From Gigaspora rosea (Eukaryota; Glomeromycota; Glomeromycetes; Diversisporales; Gigasporaceae), in assembly GCA_003550325.1 (NCBI GenBank), contig QKWP01001169.1:1-64000 (forward strand): a stretch of DNA of 64,000 bases, written 5' to 3'. Made by a program: the position numbers and the translations under genes. The stretch's first letter is position 1. The number at the start of each line of letters is the position of its first letter. Below the pieces are notes generated by a model that was not told the origin of the DNA, made no database searches, and saw nothing but the letters and a program-made list of their open reading frames with translations. Shown here piece by piece: positions 11,866 through 23,390 of this stretch.

Positions 11866-13236
11866 ACGACAGGGTGAAACCTGAGTTGCAAAAAAGTAAA
11901 ACCTGAGATGCATAGGTAAAATCTGAGTTAATAAACATAGCTGCATGAATCCGCGTTTCATTAGGTAAAATCTTGGATTTTTTTTATTACATAAATAAAA
12001 CCTGAGTTTTTAAAGTAAAACCTGGGTTTTTAAAGTAAAACCTGCTTTACAGTTTTAAGTTTTTTAAAACTTTGATCAAGGATATCTCTGCAACCACTTG
12101 ATCAAAATTTTTTTATTTGAATTCCATGGATCTGTAGAATTCAAATAAAAAAAATTTTGCCAAATTTGATCAAGTTGACAATAAGATATCCTTGATCAAA
12201 GTTTTATCAAAATTTAAAACGTCTATTAAATAGAATAGTAGCTACGCCAAAATTTTTGACAAAACTTTGAGCGAAGGTATAATAGCAACCACCTGATCAA
12301 ATTCGATGAAAATTTTTTTATTTGAATTATATGAATTCATATAGTTCAAATAAAAAAATTTTCATCGAATTTGATTAGGTGGTTGCAGAGACATCTTTGA
12401 TCAAAGTTTTAGAGAATTTCAAAACGCGTATCACATGACAGATACGTTTTAAATTTTTGACAAAATTTGATCAAAGATATCTCTGCAACCACCTAATCAA
12501 ATTCGATGAAAAATTTTTTATTTGAACTATATGAATTCCTATAATTCAAATAAAAAATTTTCATCGAATTTGATTAGGTGGTTGCAGAGATATCTTTGAT
12601 CAAAGTTTTAGAGAATTTCAAAACGCGTATCACATGACAGATACGTTTTAAATTTTTGACAAAATTTGATCAAAGATATCTCTGCAACCACCTAATCAAA
12701 TTCGATGAAAATTTTTTTATTTGAACTATATGAATTCCTATAATTCAAATAAAAAAATTTTCATCGAATTTGATCAGGTGGTTGCTAAGATACCTTCGCT
12801 CAAAGTTTTGTCAAAAATTTAAAACGTATCTGTGTGATACGCGTTTTGAAATTCTCTAAAACTTTGATCAAAGATATCTCTGCAACCACCTGATCAAATT
12901 CGATGAAAATTTTTTTATTTGAATTATATGAATTCATATAGTTCAAATAAAAAAATTTTTATCAAATTTGATTAAGTGGTTGCAGAGATATCCTTGATCA
13001 AAGTTTTAAAAAACTTAAAACTGCAAAGCAGGTTTTACTTTAAAAACCCAGGTTTTACTTTAAAAACTCAGATTTTATTTATGTAATAAAAAAAACCCAG
13101 ATTTTACCTAATGAAACGCGGATTCATGCAGCTATGTTTATTAAACTCAGATTTTACCTATGCATCTCAGGTTTTACATGATATGAATGATAAACACAGG
13201 TTTTACTTTTTTGCAACTCAGGTTTCACCCTGTCGT
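11866..13236. mobile_element. 1.37-kb foldback element made of serial hairpins, 8-bp TSD
   Basis: Termini ACGACAGGGTGAAACCTG are inverted at both ends and flanked by a perfect 8-bp duplication ATTAAAAT (11858-11865, 13237-13244). The outer inverted repeat continues for about 230 bp through repeated AAAACCTG motifs. The core holds about five successive hairpins of roughly 130 bp whose stems share GATATCTCTGCAACCACC and AATTCGATGAAAATTTT and whose loops centre on ATGAATTCAT-type sequence. There is no coding sequence; the 67-codon ORF at 13111 is a by-product. The architecture matches foldback (FB/TIR-array) elements, and the 8-bp TSD suggests mobilisation by an hAT-like transposase (inference). 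Confidence 0.85.
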
Positions 13237-13407
13237 ATTAAAATAGTGCACAAAAGTATAATCACAAAAATTTTTAGCTATTTTTCAAAATACGTATTAG
13301 ATAAAAAGAAATAATAAGAATGAGGTATTATTAAAATTTGCTTAAGTATTGATGCTCAATTGCTATAATAAATAAAAATAAAAGTCTTAGTTAGTGCTTG
13401 AATAATC

Positions 13408-13586
13408 GGAAGGTGGTCACTTCACCGACAATCATTTCACCGAAAGTTCACTTAGCCGACATCACATAGGGTTAGGGTTAGTGTTTTATTGGTTGCAGGT
13501 ATGTATTTTTAGTAAATTGTCACTTGGTGTGATGTCGGTTAAGTGAGCTGTCGGTGAAATGATTGTCGGTGAAATGACATGTATCC
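13408..13586. mobile_element. MITE, 8-bp TSD, copy 2, with internal telomere-like repeat
   Basis: A 179-bp relative of 9540-9712 in the opposite internal orientation. It begins GGAAGGTGGTCACTTCACC and ends ATGACATGTATCC. It is flanked by a perfect 8-bp duplication GAATAATC (13400-13407 and 13587-13594). The centre carries TAGGGTTAGGGTTAG. Different TSDs at the two copies show independent insertions, not a segmental duplication. Confidence 0.87.
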
Positions 13587-13594
13587 GAATAATC

Positions 13595-14209
13595 TTTATC
13601 AATTCATGAGTATGATAAAAAAAAAAGAAAGCTTAGGAATTAGGACGATTTTATTATGTTTGGAAAATTTGAGTTTAGTTTAGATTTGAAAATATTAGTT
13701 TGAGTGCAAATATAGAGGTGTAATATCCAAGGTTGGGTAAGTTACATATCCAGTGCTTTTTACTGGACACTGGACATTTCCAAATTAACCAGTATATGTC
13801 CAGTTGAAAAAAATTTTAAAAATAAATAAATTGATCAGGGAACCATATATCTGGTCAGGTAACTAATGCCCATGGAGGACTGCTCTAGCCAGTTCTTAAA
13901 AAATGCAGTCAAAAATTTCAGAACTGTAATACGATATACCTTTAATTTAACTTTTAATTTTAAATTTTAAAATTTAGATCGTTTACCGTGAAGTTTTTTA
14001 CATTATCTATGTTAATCATACGTGTAGAAAATTAATGAGCTACTCATTTTGAGCAAAAATCGGTTCTAAATATTGATAATTGAATAGGGCTATTAGATAA
14101 ATCAAAAAATCAAAAAAAAAGATCATGATGGCTACATTATAAATTGCAGAATTACAAGTAAATGACAGATTTTACATATATAAATTGTGTATTTAAGGGT
14201 ATATAGGAT
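13595..14209. other. intergenic without recognised gene
   Basis: AT-rich, with no coding signal. A short CTGGACA/TGTCCAG inverted motif pair occurs at 13753-13805. Confidence 0.35.
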
Positions 14210-14449
14210 TAGAATCGACAGAATGGCCTTTAAATTTGCAGTATTTATGAGAAAATATCTCTGCTACGTCCATAATTGTAATAATTATAAAAATTCAACA
14301 AAAACTCAATAACTTATAAAATTGTATCGGGAAACCAATACAATCATACAAGTTATAGTTGCATTTTTATAATTATTACAATTATGGACGTGGCAGTGAC
14401 ATTTTTCTTATATGACCTTCAAATTTGAAAGCTGCATTGGTCGATTCTA
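14210..14449. mobile_element. palindromic MITE, TA-flanked
   Basis: The two arms are inverted copies over about 85 bp each. Outer ends read AGAATCGAC and inner arms share ACGTCCATAATTGTAATAA. The ends can be read as TA-GAATCGAC...GTCGATTC-TA, compatible with a Tc1/mariner-type TA duplication, but because the ends are palindromic the TA is not independent evidence. Confidence 0.55.
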
Positions 14450-17400
14450 TAGCATCATAAGTAAACTGAATCATCCATTCGATGGACATCATTTTTGGCA
14501 GTTCATAAACCTTGTGTTTTTTAAATTCATCGATTACTGTTTTGAGCCTTCAGAAGTCCTTTAATCCGCATTGAATTTTCAGTATTATGCACAAACAAGA
14601 CATAATGATTTTGTTTGGTTAAAAAATATGTTACTGTATTTAAATATCTATGCACAGTCAATTTGCTTGCAATTGTTTTACAATGTAAAGGATAGCATTT
14701 CAAATGCCATCAAACCTACAAAGCAATTTCAATAATAGACAGGTTTTGTATCAATTTTGGAGATTATCAGGATTAAAACATTATGAATTATTATATTATA
14801 TAGCAGGAACGGACTTAGTGGATTAACTTTTACATATGGGCGGATTTGACGCAAGTAAACCTCAATGTGATAATTCAGTAACTATAAAAATCTCAATTTT
14901 TGTTGGATGCTGCTTTTGCTTTATTTCCTTATTTAGGGGTCGTCTAAAGCCATATTCACGTGACATTTTCGTGTAAATCACCAAACGGAGTCGCGAAATT
15001 TTGTTTACACGGATCAGCCCGAAGAAGTCAAAAAACAAAAACAACGCAAGAACATAATAACGGCATTCTAAACCTATCTTGGGCCATTAATAAAAAATGT
15101 CGGGAAGGTAATTTTACCTATACCCTAATGCTAAACGACTCTGATACGAATTTTAAATAAAATTTCAAAAAAAAACACGTGGGTACATGGCTTTAGCCAT
15201 CCCCTTATTGGGTGGATTTTAAAATTTTTTAGAGCGCATATTTTTTTTGGATAATATATGGATTAAAAGCGTTAATATAAAAGAAAATTTAGTACAATTT
15301 TTTTATATATTAATAGAGGCAAATTTTAACATCTGATTTTAAATAGTAAATATTTTAAATAATGATACAATAAATTCAATAGCAACCTTTTTTATAAAAA
15401 AAAAAACATATATTATCAAGAGGTCAAAATTTGCAATGAATTTTTTTTTATACCAGATCTTATAATTCCATAATATCGTACTATATTCAATTAGAGAAAA
15501 CAATTGAACAAGTCCAATCAGAGCTTAGGAAAGAATTGACTATGATAGTTAAATAACCAAAGCAAATTAAAATCTGCAATAATTAACCGAGTTGTGTGAA
15601 CTTTGAGAAAAATAAAATAAGCATTAAAAAATCTTATCATAATTATAGATAATTTTAATTAATATACATTCTATTCTTATTATAACGTATTGGTCGGGTT
15701 ATGGTAGATTTACTTTAACGGGGTCCATTATAACAATGGTAAAATGTAATTAATATCTACCCTGTAATTATATTTTATATTATATCTTACAGCAACTGTA
15801 CTTGTATGTACATAATGCAAATATTGTTTGTCAATTAGATCAGTGCGCCAAGTTAGCCAATAAGATAATTACAGGATTGTTTTGATTCTAAAATCACATA
15901 AATGTTTATTGTTTTGAAGATCAGCAATTGCTGTAATATACAGATATAAATTCGTCACTGATTTGTTTTCTTCTTTCGCAGGTGGTATCGAAGATATACT
16001 ATTTGTAACCTTTCATAAGAGAAGATACAGAGTATGTGGAGAACTTGAACAATTTATACCTACTCCAATGTGGACCATGAGTTTGTAGAAAAGTTGAAGA
16101 TCGATAACATCCTTGTGCAAAAGAATTTTATCGAATACGGAAGTTCAAAATTTTCAACAAGCAGCTATTGAAATTATAACTAAGAATCACGTTTGAGCCC
16201 ATATATTAAAACATTCCTGGAGATGCTTCAATTTAGCACTTTCAGTCTCAGAAAACTCATAAGGAGAAGATAGCTCGACCTTGCTTAAAATAGACGCGAA
16301 AATATATGACAAAGATACCCAATATGCATGGATGCCTTGTAAGTTCTTAATCATAATCTTTAATTTTACTTGTCAGCATTCTTTTCATTAAGCTATAAAT
16401 GTTATCATTGTAGTTGCGGTTGGGTACATATATACGGTGGGACAACTAATAGAACTGTTGACATGAAAAAAAAAAATGAATAGATTTAATTATGGGTCCA
16501 GAATTTTTGATGTAGACAATGAAGAAATCTAAAATACGAACAAATATTTACAAAAAAGTCGAAAAATCCAGAAGCAGAAAAATTTGTTAGAAAAATTTTT
16601 CTATAAATATTGTCATGTGAGCGAACGGACAGACGAAATTGACAATTTTTTCGGAATTAGTTTTTTTACATAAATCATTATTTTTTTTATTTAAAATACA
16701 AAAATAGTTGTATTAATAAAATTTCGCAGTATAACACTTTAAATATTTCATTTACTTATAATTTATTATATGATTTACAACACAAAAAATGATCTGAAGA
16801 TCTTTTATTTTTTTCAATTTCGTCGCTTTTTCAACACCAAGCCCAAATAATAAAAATTTTAACGAGATATTAATTAGTTGAATTTTTTATGTGCGTGTGC
16901 GTCAAATTATATCTGCGTCATATTAAGAAAAATACATTAATTAATGCACCCTGACATATCTAATCCGTGTATTGTATATTGGTTTAAACGATTCATTTAT
17001 TTCATGTTAATAATTCGGTAACAAAAGTCTGGCATCAAAAAGATTACCAAATTAATATTGGTAAAGTCTTTTAATATTTACGAATACTACAGTATCTACA
17101 TCAGCACAGATTTCTTCACAATGTCATTAAAATATATACAATAACAAATCTAAATCTATTGGACAGTTTGTTCGATTATTTGAGTATATCAACGATCGTT
17201 TCTAATATGCATCTCAAGAAAAAAAAAAAAGGAAAATCTCTCTAATAGATCTTGATTCATATTTGTCATTTAACGACAGGTATCTGGTCTATATTAATAA
17301 AATTCTCGTGTTCATAATTTTCAAACGTTTCATTTATATATTTGGTACAACCATCCTATTGTGCATTATTAATAAACAAGTAAAAATTCAATGGAATTGA

Positions 17401-19090
17401 TTTCAATGATTTGATTAACACATATAAATCAGACAAAATATTTTAGCTTGTTTTATTTATTAATTAAATTAAAGAAAATTTACTTTTCAATATATGTATA
17501 ATAATACATTGTCCGAAGCAGAGTGGAGGACTTTACTGTCCAGACTTGTAATGGGTGCCCCGTAGTAATGTTCAGATCGGAGCAGAAATTACCCTGTAAA
17601 TAATAAACGGTATTTAAAAATAATTAATAAAATTATGATATAACATATGTACTAGCTAGCGTAAAATCATATTAAATGGTGAAAACTTTCTATAGTTGCA
17701 CTCTTATATAATCACACTGGTGGGCTTACAAAACATGTTCTTATATAGAAAATATATATAGAGAATTTCTTATATAGATAATTATTTTAATAGTAATTTA
17801 TTCAAAAAAATATCTGCTTATATAAGAAGCGCTTATATGAAGTGCGATTATATTTGTTGATTGAGCAAAATAAAAATTTTTTATAAAATAGTGAAATAGT
17901 TATAATATGTGAACTTAAAAAATAAATATAATTAGTAAATAAAGATTATACATGTAAAAAATATATTATTCTAGCAAATTTTCAAATCTAATTGTTACGA
18001 TCTGACATAATATTTGAAAATCACTAAACATCAAATTTTAAATCAGTTATTTGAATGTGATTAATATTAATGTCTAATATTGTTTCTCATCATTCGAGAA
18101 ACTTCAAAAGAATGAAATTCCCATCTTGAAAGATGACGTACAAGACTAGTTATGTTGAGAAAGAGAAACCTCAAAAGAGCATGCTCATTAAGAAGAAAAG
18201 GTAAGAAAAGAATACAATGGTTTCATAGAAAAAAGTTTACGAACAAATAAATTTAGATGACAGCCAAGTTGAATAGCTCCAATTGTAAATCAAATGAAAC
18301 ATAAAATTGAAATATATTAAACCCAAATTAAAACAAAAAAATCTAACAAGGAAAAATCATCTGGATATTTAGGCTCCGGACTTTAACGGTTCCCGTTTCC
18401 TAGTATATTGTACCGGATACAATCCCTAACAATAAACTGATTTTGTCCGGTACAAAATACCGATGACAAGTTTTCCTTTGGTAGCACTCATATATAATGC
18501 GTTATTGCTTTATTAATTAACACTATAAAAAGTATACATTTGAACCCAACTTTTTTGAAATAAACAATGTCATATTGTACATTTCAAACGATTAATGTTT
18601 TTATTTTTTATTTTATTTTATTTTTTTTTTAAAAAAAAGAACTTCATTACCAGTAAAAGTGTTCTTTTGATTATTATTTTTTTTTTTTATTTTACAATTT
18701 TTTTTTAATGCTTAAAAAAATTAAATAAGAAAAAAGATTATTAAGTCGATTACTTCGGAACAACCCATCAAAAAGTTACGGACACGTAAATTCTTTGTGA
18801 CGCAAACAAATCAGATTTCAAGATTAACATTATCAAGCAAATGTTAGTTTTGTCAAAAGTCGCTTCTTACTCAAAAATCCGCATAGGAGATCACTATCTG
18901 TGCATTTTCCTTGAATGATTTTGCTATTAGGAACCCTAAACTCTAACCCTCATATAGTGAGGTTAAAGATTTTTGGAGCGCCACAAAAAGTCATATGCCC
19001 CGTACTTTTTTAGGGATAGCCCTATTACAAATTTTTTAAAAAAAATCCTGATTTCTTCAGGTCATCGTTTCGGAAAATGCGAAATAAATT
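14450..19090. other. long intergenic stretch without supported gene
   Basis: Both strands were inspected. The ORFs at 14862-15044 (-) and 14960-15160 (+) overlap in opposite frames and carry no motif. The part around 15980-16340 is slightly less AT-rich and could be a decayed exon, but no family could be named. Homopolymer A and T tracts cluster at 18600-18720. A short TTGTACCGGATACAA / TTGTCCGGTACAA inverted pair sits at about 18408-18466. Confidence 0.35.
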
Positions 19091-19236
19091 ATATACAAAT
19101 TCCTGGTTATTTTTAGTAATTTCTAGATACAATATATCAGGATAACAATCTGGGTTCTAATATTTGCACTTTGTAAAATAGAACCAGAATGTTATCCGGA
19201 TTTGATAAGCTACCAGGATTTTGCAGAAATAACCAG
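19091..19236. repeat. dispersed hairpin repeat, copy 1
   Basis: About 145 bp shared with 59637-59792 at high identity. Both arms contain CTGGTTATTT...AAATAACCAG and inner GGATAACA...TGTTATCC segments, giving an imperfect palindrome of the MITE type. Left boundaries share ATATACAAATTCCTGG. No clean TSD was found. Confidence 0.65.
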
Positions 19237-19962
19237 CATTTTCTGGAACGATAGCCTGAAAGTCGGGATACTTTTTTGCAGGAAATTGTTCGCGCCAACA
19301 GAATTTGTTAATTTGACGTATTAATACAGGCATCTTTTGCATTCGTGTAAACCAATAATTAATAATATAATCTGCAATGATGAGATTCATAAATCGTGAC
19401 TGTAACATGTTTTATATCGATTGTTCATTTTTACGAAAAGTTTAATATTTAGTAACTTTTGCAAAATAAAGAATTCACAGCGATAGCAATAGTGATAATA
19501 TTTGGAAAGTATATACGATCGGGTGTTATGAATAAAAGCCGTGAAAATTATAATTTTGAATTTAAAACTTTCGTTCTTTCTGCGATGCTTAGCTCCTGCA
19601 TTAAATGAGATATGTACATGTTATATTCCAGAATTCCACATGCATTTTTAAATTTTTTAGCGCTATAGTTTGCACTGACGTTTTTATAATAAATAAATAT
19701 TTACTAGTATAAACTTTCTAAAATCATATGGTTGTCATTGGTGGCTTTGTTGACGTCACTTAAATTATCATTTTAAATGATTGCGGATCGAAATAGATTT
19801 TAAATATATATACAGTAGATATAAATGTTGTATTTTAATAAAATATATATTTTACACAATTGTTTATATTCTATTTTGACTAATATACTTAATATTACAA
19901 GATAAAACAATTCTAATATCTATAGAGTTAAGCAAATATCTATTTTCAAATGAATAAGACTA
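19237..19962. other. intergenic without recognised gene
   Basis: AT-rich. It has only a short minus-strand ORF (19157-19408) that overlaps the hairpin repeat and has no motif. Confidence 0.35.
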
Positions 19963-21440
19963 CTAATTACTAGTCTTACTAACTACTCTATAAATTTCCC
20001 AAGTTTCAAGTTTATACCAACCATTCGGCAATACAGCAGGTTCGTAACAATGAGATTTAATAATACAAGTTACACTTGCTGGAATATATTCTCTATAATA
20101 ATATCCATTCCCATCAGACCAATCCTCTTGACCTTTATCATATTCGAAGAATAAATACCTGTTCCGAATTTTAATAATAAATTACCATCCATTTCATATC
20201 TTCTTATATCATGTTCAACATTTTTAACTCTACTTAATTTAAAATTAGTACCATATTTATCATCATTTGAAAATAAAAAAACTTTCAGAGGTAGGTACAC
20301 AATTCATCAAAGCTTTTGAAAATTCTTTATAATCTCGTTTAGCCTTTTTTGTTATCATAGTTTTCATATTAGGATCAAAGTTGGTAATCTATATTTAGAC
20401 TATTTAATTGGATTATTATATGCTCCCAAGAATTGACCAGTTTTTTGAAATTTCATTATCATAAGTGATGGACCATAATGTTAATTTATATTTGGTAATG
20501 AACTATTAAAAGATTTTTCAAAAGGCATTTTAAATCCTGTATAAGATTTTCGTTCAATTCATGAAGCAATTAATCCAGCGAATTTATTGCTGAGAATATT
20601 TGGTTGAAATGATTTATTGATACGTGATGTTTTAATAAGTATTTCTTTACAAGGAAGGATTAATTTAAAAGTAGATGAAATTGATCTAAATCTTCTTTAG
20701 TCATATTTCTATATCGAATTAGCCTTATTCCTTTTCTAATAGTTTTGCCCAATTAATTAAGTTTATTATTAGAAAGACTAAATGGTTCAGTCAAATTATC
20801 AAATCCTGGAGTATTTGTCATACCTCATTGAATTAATTTGTTAAATATAACAATTTCTGGCATTCCGATAATACCTGATTTTAAAACATGTAAAAGTAAT
20901 TCTTCATTAATCGTTCTAAATTCCGATGATTCGAAAAATAACAATGGATCATCATCAACTATATCTTGACAAAGTGAATATAAATCTTTGGCATTTGGTA
21001 TTTGATGAGAAATTGAAAGTATTCTAATTAAATCTTCATTATTCTATTGTGACTTTTTTTAAATAATTGAGATTTTACGTAATCGAAAAGTTCTTGTAAC
21101 AAAAGAACATCAGAAGCAATCATTAATTCTACTAACATGAAAATAGTACCATGTTTGCCTAAAGAAATATTTTCACTACATATATACCTATAAATTTACC
21201 GAAAATGAATTAAAAATGTTTTTATAAATAGTAATTCGTAATTCGTAATTGTTTAACGACCTTTTGTAAAACATTTTATCAAAAATTTGCCCTCAATTTT
21301 TCGAGCCCGTTGTTGTGATAAAGCAACTTTAAAAATTCACATCTACTATAAAGTAGAACTGAATGTGCTTGAAAAGCTTTTTGGTCGGTCAATTCATTAC
21401 CAACTTCAATTATTGTATCATAAACTTTATTCAATAAGGT
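19963..21440 (-). pseudogene. BTB-BACK-TLDc-like protein, broken
   Basis: Read on the minus strand, three consecutive segments resemble the fungal BTB-BACK-TLDc/Kelch architecture. At 21440-21280 a BTB strand with the FQAHSVLLYSRCEFL signature is visible. At 21170-20700 a BACK-like helical part contains LVELMIASDVLLLQELF, DPLLFFESSEF and EIVIFNKLIQ. At 20290-19966 lies a C-terminal beta-rich part (VFLFSNDD, LSRVKNVEHD, PNGWYKLETWEIY). Damage includes a stop TGA at 20825-20827 just after NKLIQ, where related proteins usually have Trp-Gly, and frameshifts near 21270, 21050 and 20165. The last ORF ends with TAG at 19963. In life such proteins act as substrate adaptors for cullin-3 ligases (family knowledge). 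Assignment of the C-terminal part to TLDc is weaker than that of BTB and BACK. Confidence 0.6.
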
Positions 21441-21895
21441 TGATAAATCTTAAGAAAGTGTTGTTAAAAAATTAGAGGACAAACGCAATGTTTTTATAAA
21501 TAACATCCACAATTTTATCATGTTTAGTAACCATTGGACAATTACAATACTCTTGCCAATATGATACTGATATGTAATTTCACATGTACAATCTGCGCAA
21601 CAACAATTATTTATATTTTGCATGAATTCCTGCTATATATATTTGCTTACAAAAAATAACTAGTTTCAAATACAACAATAAACAAACTCTAAATAATTCT
21701 GATAAACAAAAAATCATTACTATATTGACATTTCGCCACGAAAAAAAACTCATGCTCCTAATAACTAAATTACTTATAAAATCATAATTTCTTCCTTTTA
21801 ACTCAAAATAATTTTTTTTTGATTTTCAAGACCAAATACTGAATTAATGTTTATAAAAAATTTATTATAAAATTTATTATAAAAATATTATAAAG

Positions 21896-22105
21896 ATGTC
21901 ATTCAGGTCTCTATTAATATTATTATTTGTTACAATTATTCTTATGAATGATGGCGGTAATAATCACCAAAGTCTTGAACATGGTGAGTACTAAAACTTT
22001 TGGTTTATTACTTTTATTATTACTGTACTGTACGATAAATTTCTTAATACCATCCTTTCTTTTAATATAGTTTCTCCCCATATACTTTTTACACTTCTTT
22101 TATAA
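21896..22105 (+). CDS. possible two-exon small secreted peptide
   Basis: The ATG at 21896 opens a 29-residue exon whose start (MSFRSLLILLFVTIILMN) is a textbook signal peptide: one Arg followed by a long hydrophobic core. The exon stops at a strong donor GTGAGT at 21984. The first suitable acceptor, TTTAATATAG at 22070, leads in phase to a short second exon ending in TAA at 22103-22105, giving about 42 residues. Seen directly: the signal peptide and splice motifs. Inferred: that they form a gene. It could instead be the first exon of a longer secreted protein whose later exons decayed. No family recognised. Confidence 0.3.
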
Positions 22106-22724
22106 GCTTTTATAACTCTAGTAAGTTTAAACCGCAAATTAATCGGTTGAAATCTTTTAATAACATTAACACATTACTTTTAACTCTTATTGCTAGATTA
22201 TCACCTTTATTCACGTTAAATCAAATTGTTATTTTTAAATAATAAATTGTCTGGCAATAAAATGCCAAGTAAATTTATGCGTATTAGAAATTCAATTAGT
22301 TATTAGTTATTATAATATTATTTAGTTATACTTTATCCCATTTACTGCTGTACTGTGATCATGTACGAGACATTTTCTCTCAAAATTTGCAAAAGATACT
22401 AACAGATGTTATATTAGAAAATTTTGTATATGCTATGGATTCAAATTTTCGCGTTAAAAGCGCGAAAAATCATACCAATTTGAATCTTTACAGTTTTCAT
22501 ATCGGTGGATTTGTGCTAAATTTTGCGACTAAAAAAAATGTTTTTTTATTACGTATATGCATATAAAAATAATTGAGTAATTTAAGTTTTTAAAAAAAGC
22601 ATTTTTTTTTTCTTTTTAATTCGATCATTAGAGTTTTAATGATTCAAAAAAAAGCCCCAACATCATAATTATTCCAGTATTCAGCTATACAAACAACTTG
22701 CATATTACTAGATATAGTATCAGA
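22106..22724. other. intergenic without recognised gene
   Basis: AT-rich, with no coding signal. Confidence 0.35.
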
Positions 22725-22776
22725 GGATAGTATCATTTCACTGACAATCACTTCAATAAATTGTCAATGAAATGAA
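22725..22776. mobile_element. decayed relic of the 9540/13408 MITE family
   Basis: About 50 bp retains both arm tips of the family (ATCATTTCACTGACAATCA and TTGTCAATGAAATGA) brought together by an internal deletion. No TSD is readable. Confidence 0.45.
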
Positions 22777-23015
22777 CTTGTTTGTTATAGGCTTGGATAT
22801 TACTATTAAAACGGAATTGGAATTCAAAAGTGCACAAAAAGCATTCGCTTTTATTATCATATTTGTAAAAAAAATAAAAATATTCCATATATATATTCAA
22901 ATGTATTTTATTAAACGAAATAAAAATTACAATAAATTAGAAACTATAATTATTGCTGTTGAAATTTTCGCAATGCCTCTTCCAATTCAAATTATTTATA
23001 TTTTATTTTCTCAAA

Positions 23016-23390
23016 TTAATCGTTATCATCACAAGGAGTTACTTCAACTCGTGTATTCTTTTTTTTTCTTTCAAGGGATTGCAAGCTTTCCAATAAAGAG
23101 CGGACATGTTTATCAACGCCATCTTTCAAAAATGAGAGACAATAAACACACATAAACCCATTGTTAGCATAGAAAGACTTATGATAACCGTGGCCACAAG
23201 ATAAAACAACTGAATCGGTATTAATAAATAGAGAAATAGAACAATTAGATGCATCACAATAATGAAATGGATTGGGTGTATATGAAGTATTAAAACACAA
23301 AGGAAGATGACAAAGCTGCGCTTCTAGCATATGCATCACAGGTAATGGCACAGTAGTATTTTTGACTTTTTGCTTTTTGGTTGAAGACAA
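23016..23390 (-). CDS. intact ORF with RING-like Cys/His module
   Basis: A 124-residue reading frame. After a Ser/Lys-rich start, residues about 44-84 hold Cys-x4-Cys, then LSCGHGYHKS, then FMCVYC: a Cys...Cys...Cys-Gly-His-x2-His...Cys-x2-Cys order that resembles a RING or RING-variant zinc fold. A Lys-rich tail follows. The ORF is the 3' end of the larger broken coding region that continues to about 25130 on the same strand, so it may be a C-terminal domain rather than a free gene. Whether this 124-residue piece is expressed alone is unknown. Confidence 0.5.
   Translation of the reverse strand: MSSTKKQKVKNTTVPLPVMHMLEAQLCHLPLCFNTSYTPNPFHYCDASNCSISLFINTDSVVLSCGHGYHKSFYANNGFMCVYCLSFLKDGVDKHVRSLLESLQSLERKKKNTRVEVTPCDDND

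Noticed and set aside
18405..18470. TTGTACCGGATACAA / TTGTCCGGTACAA inverted pair
   Set aside because: Arms are short and no TSD could be seen; too little to call a mobile element.
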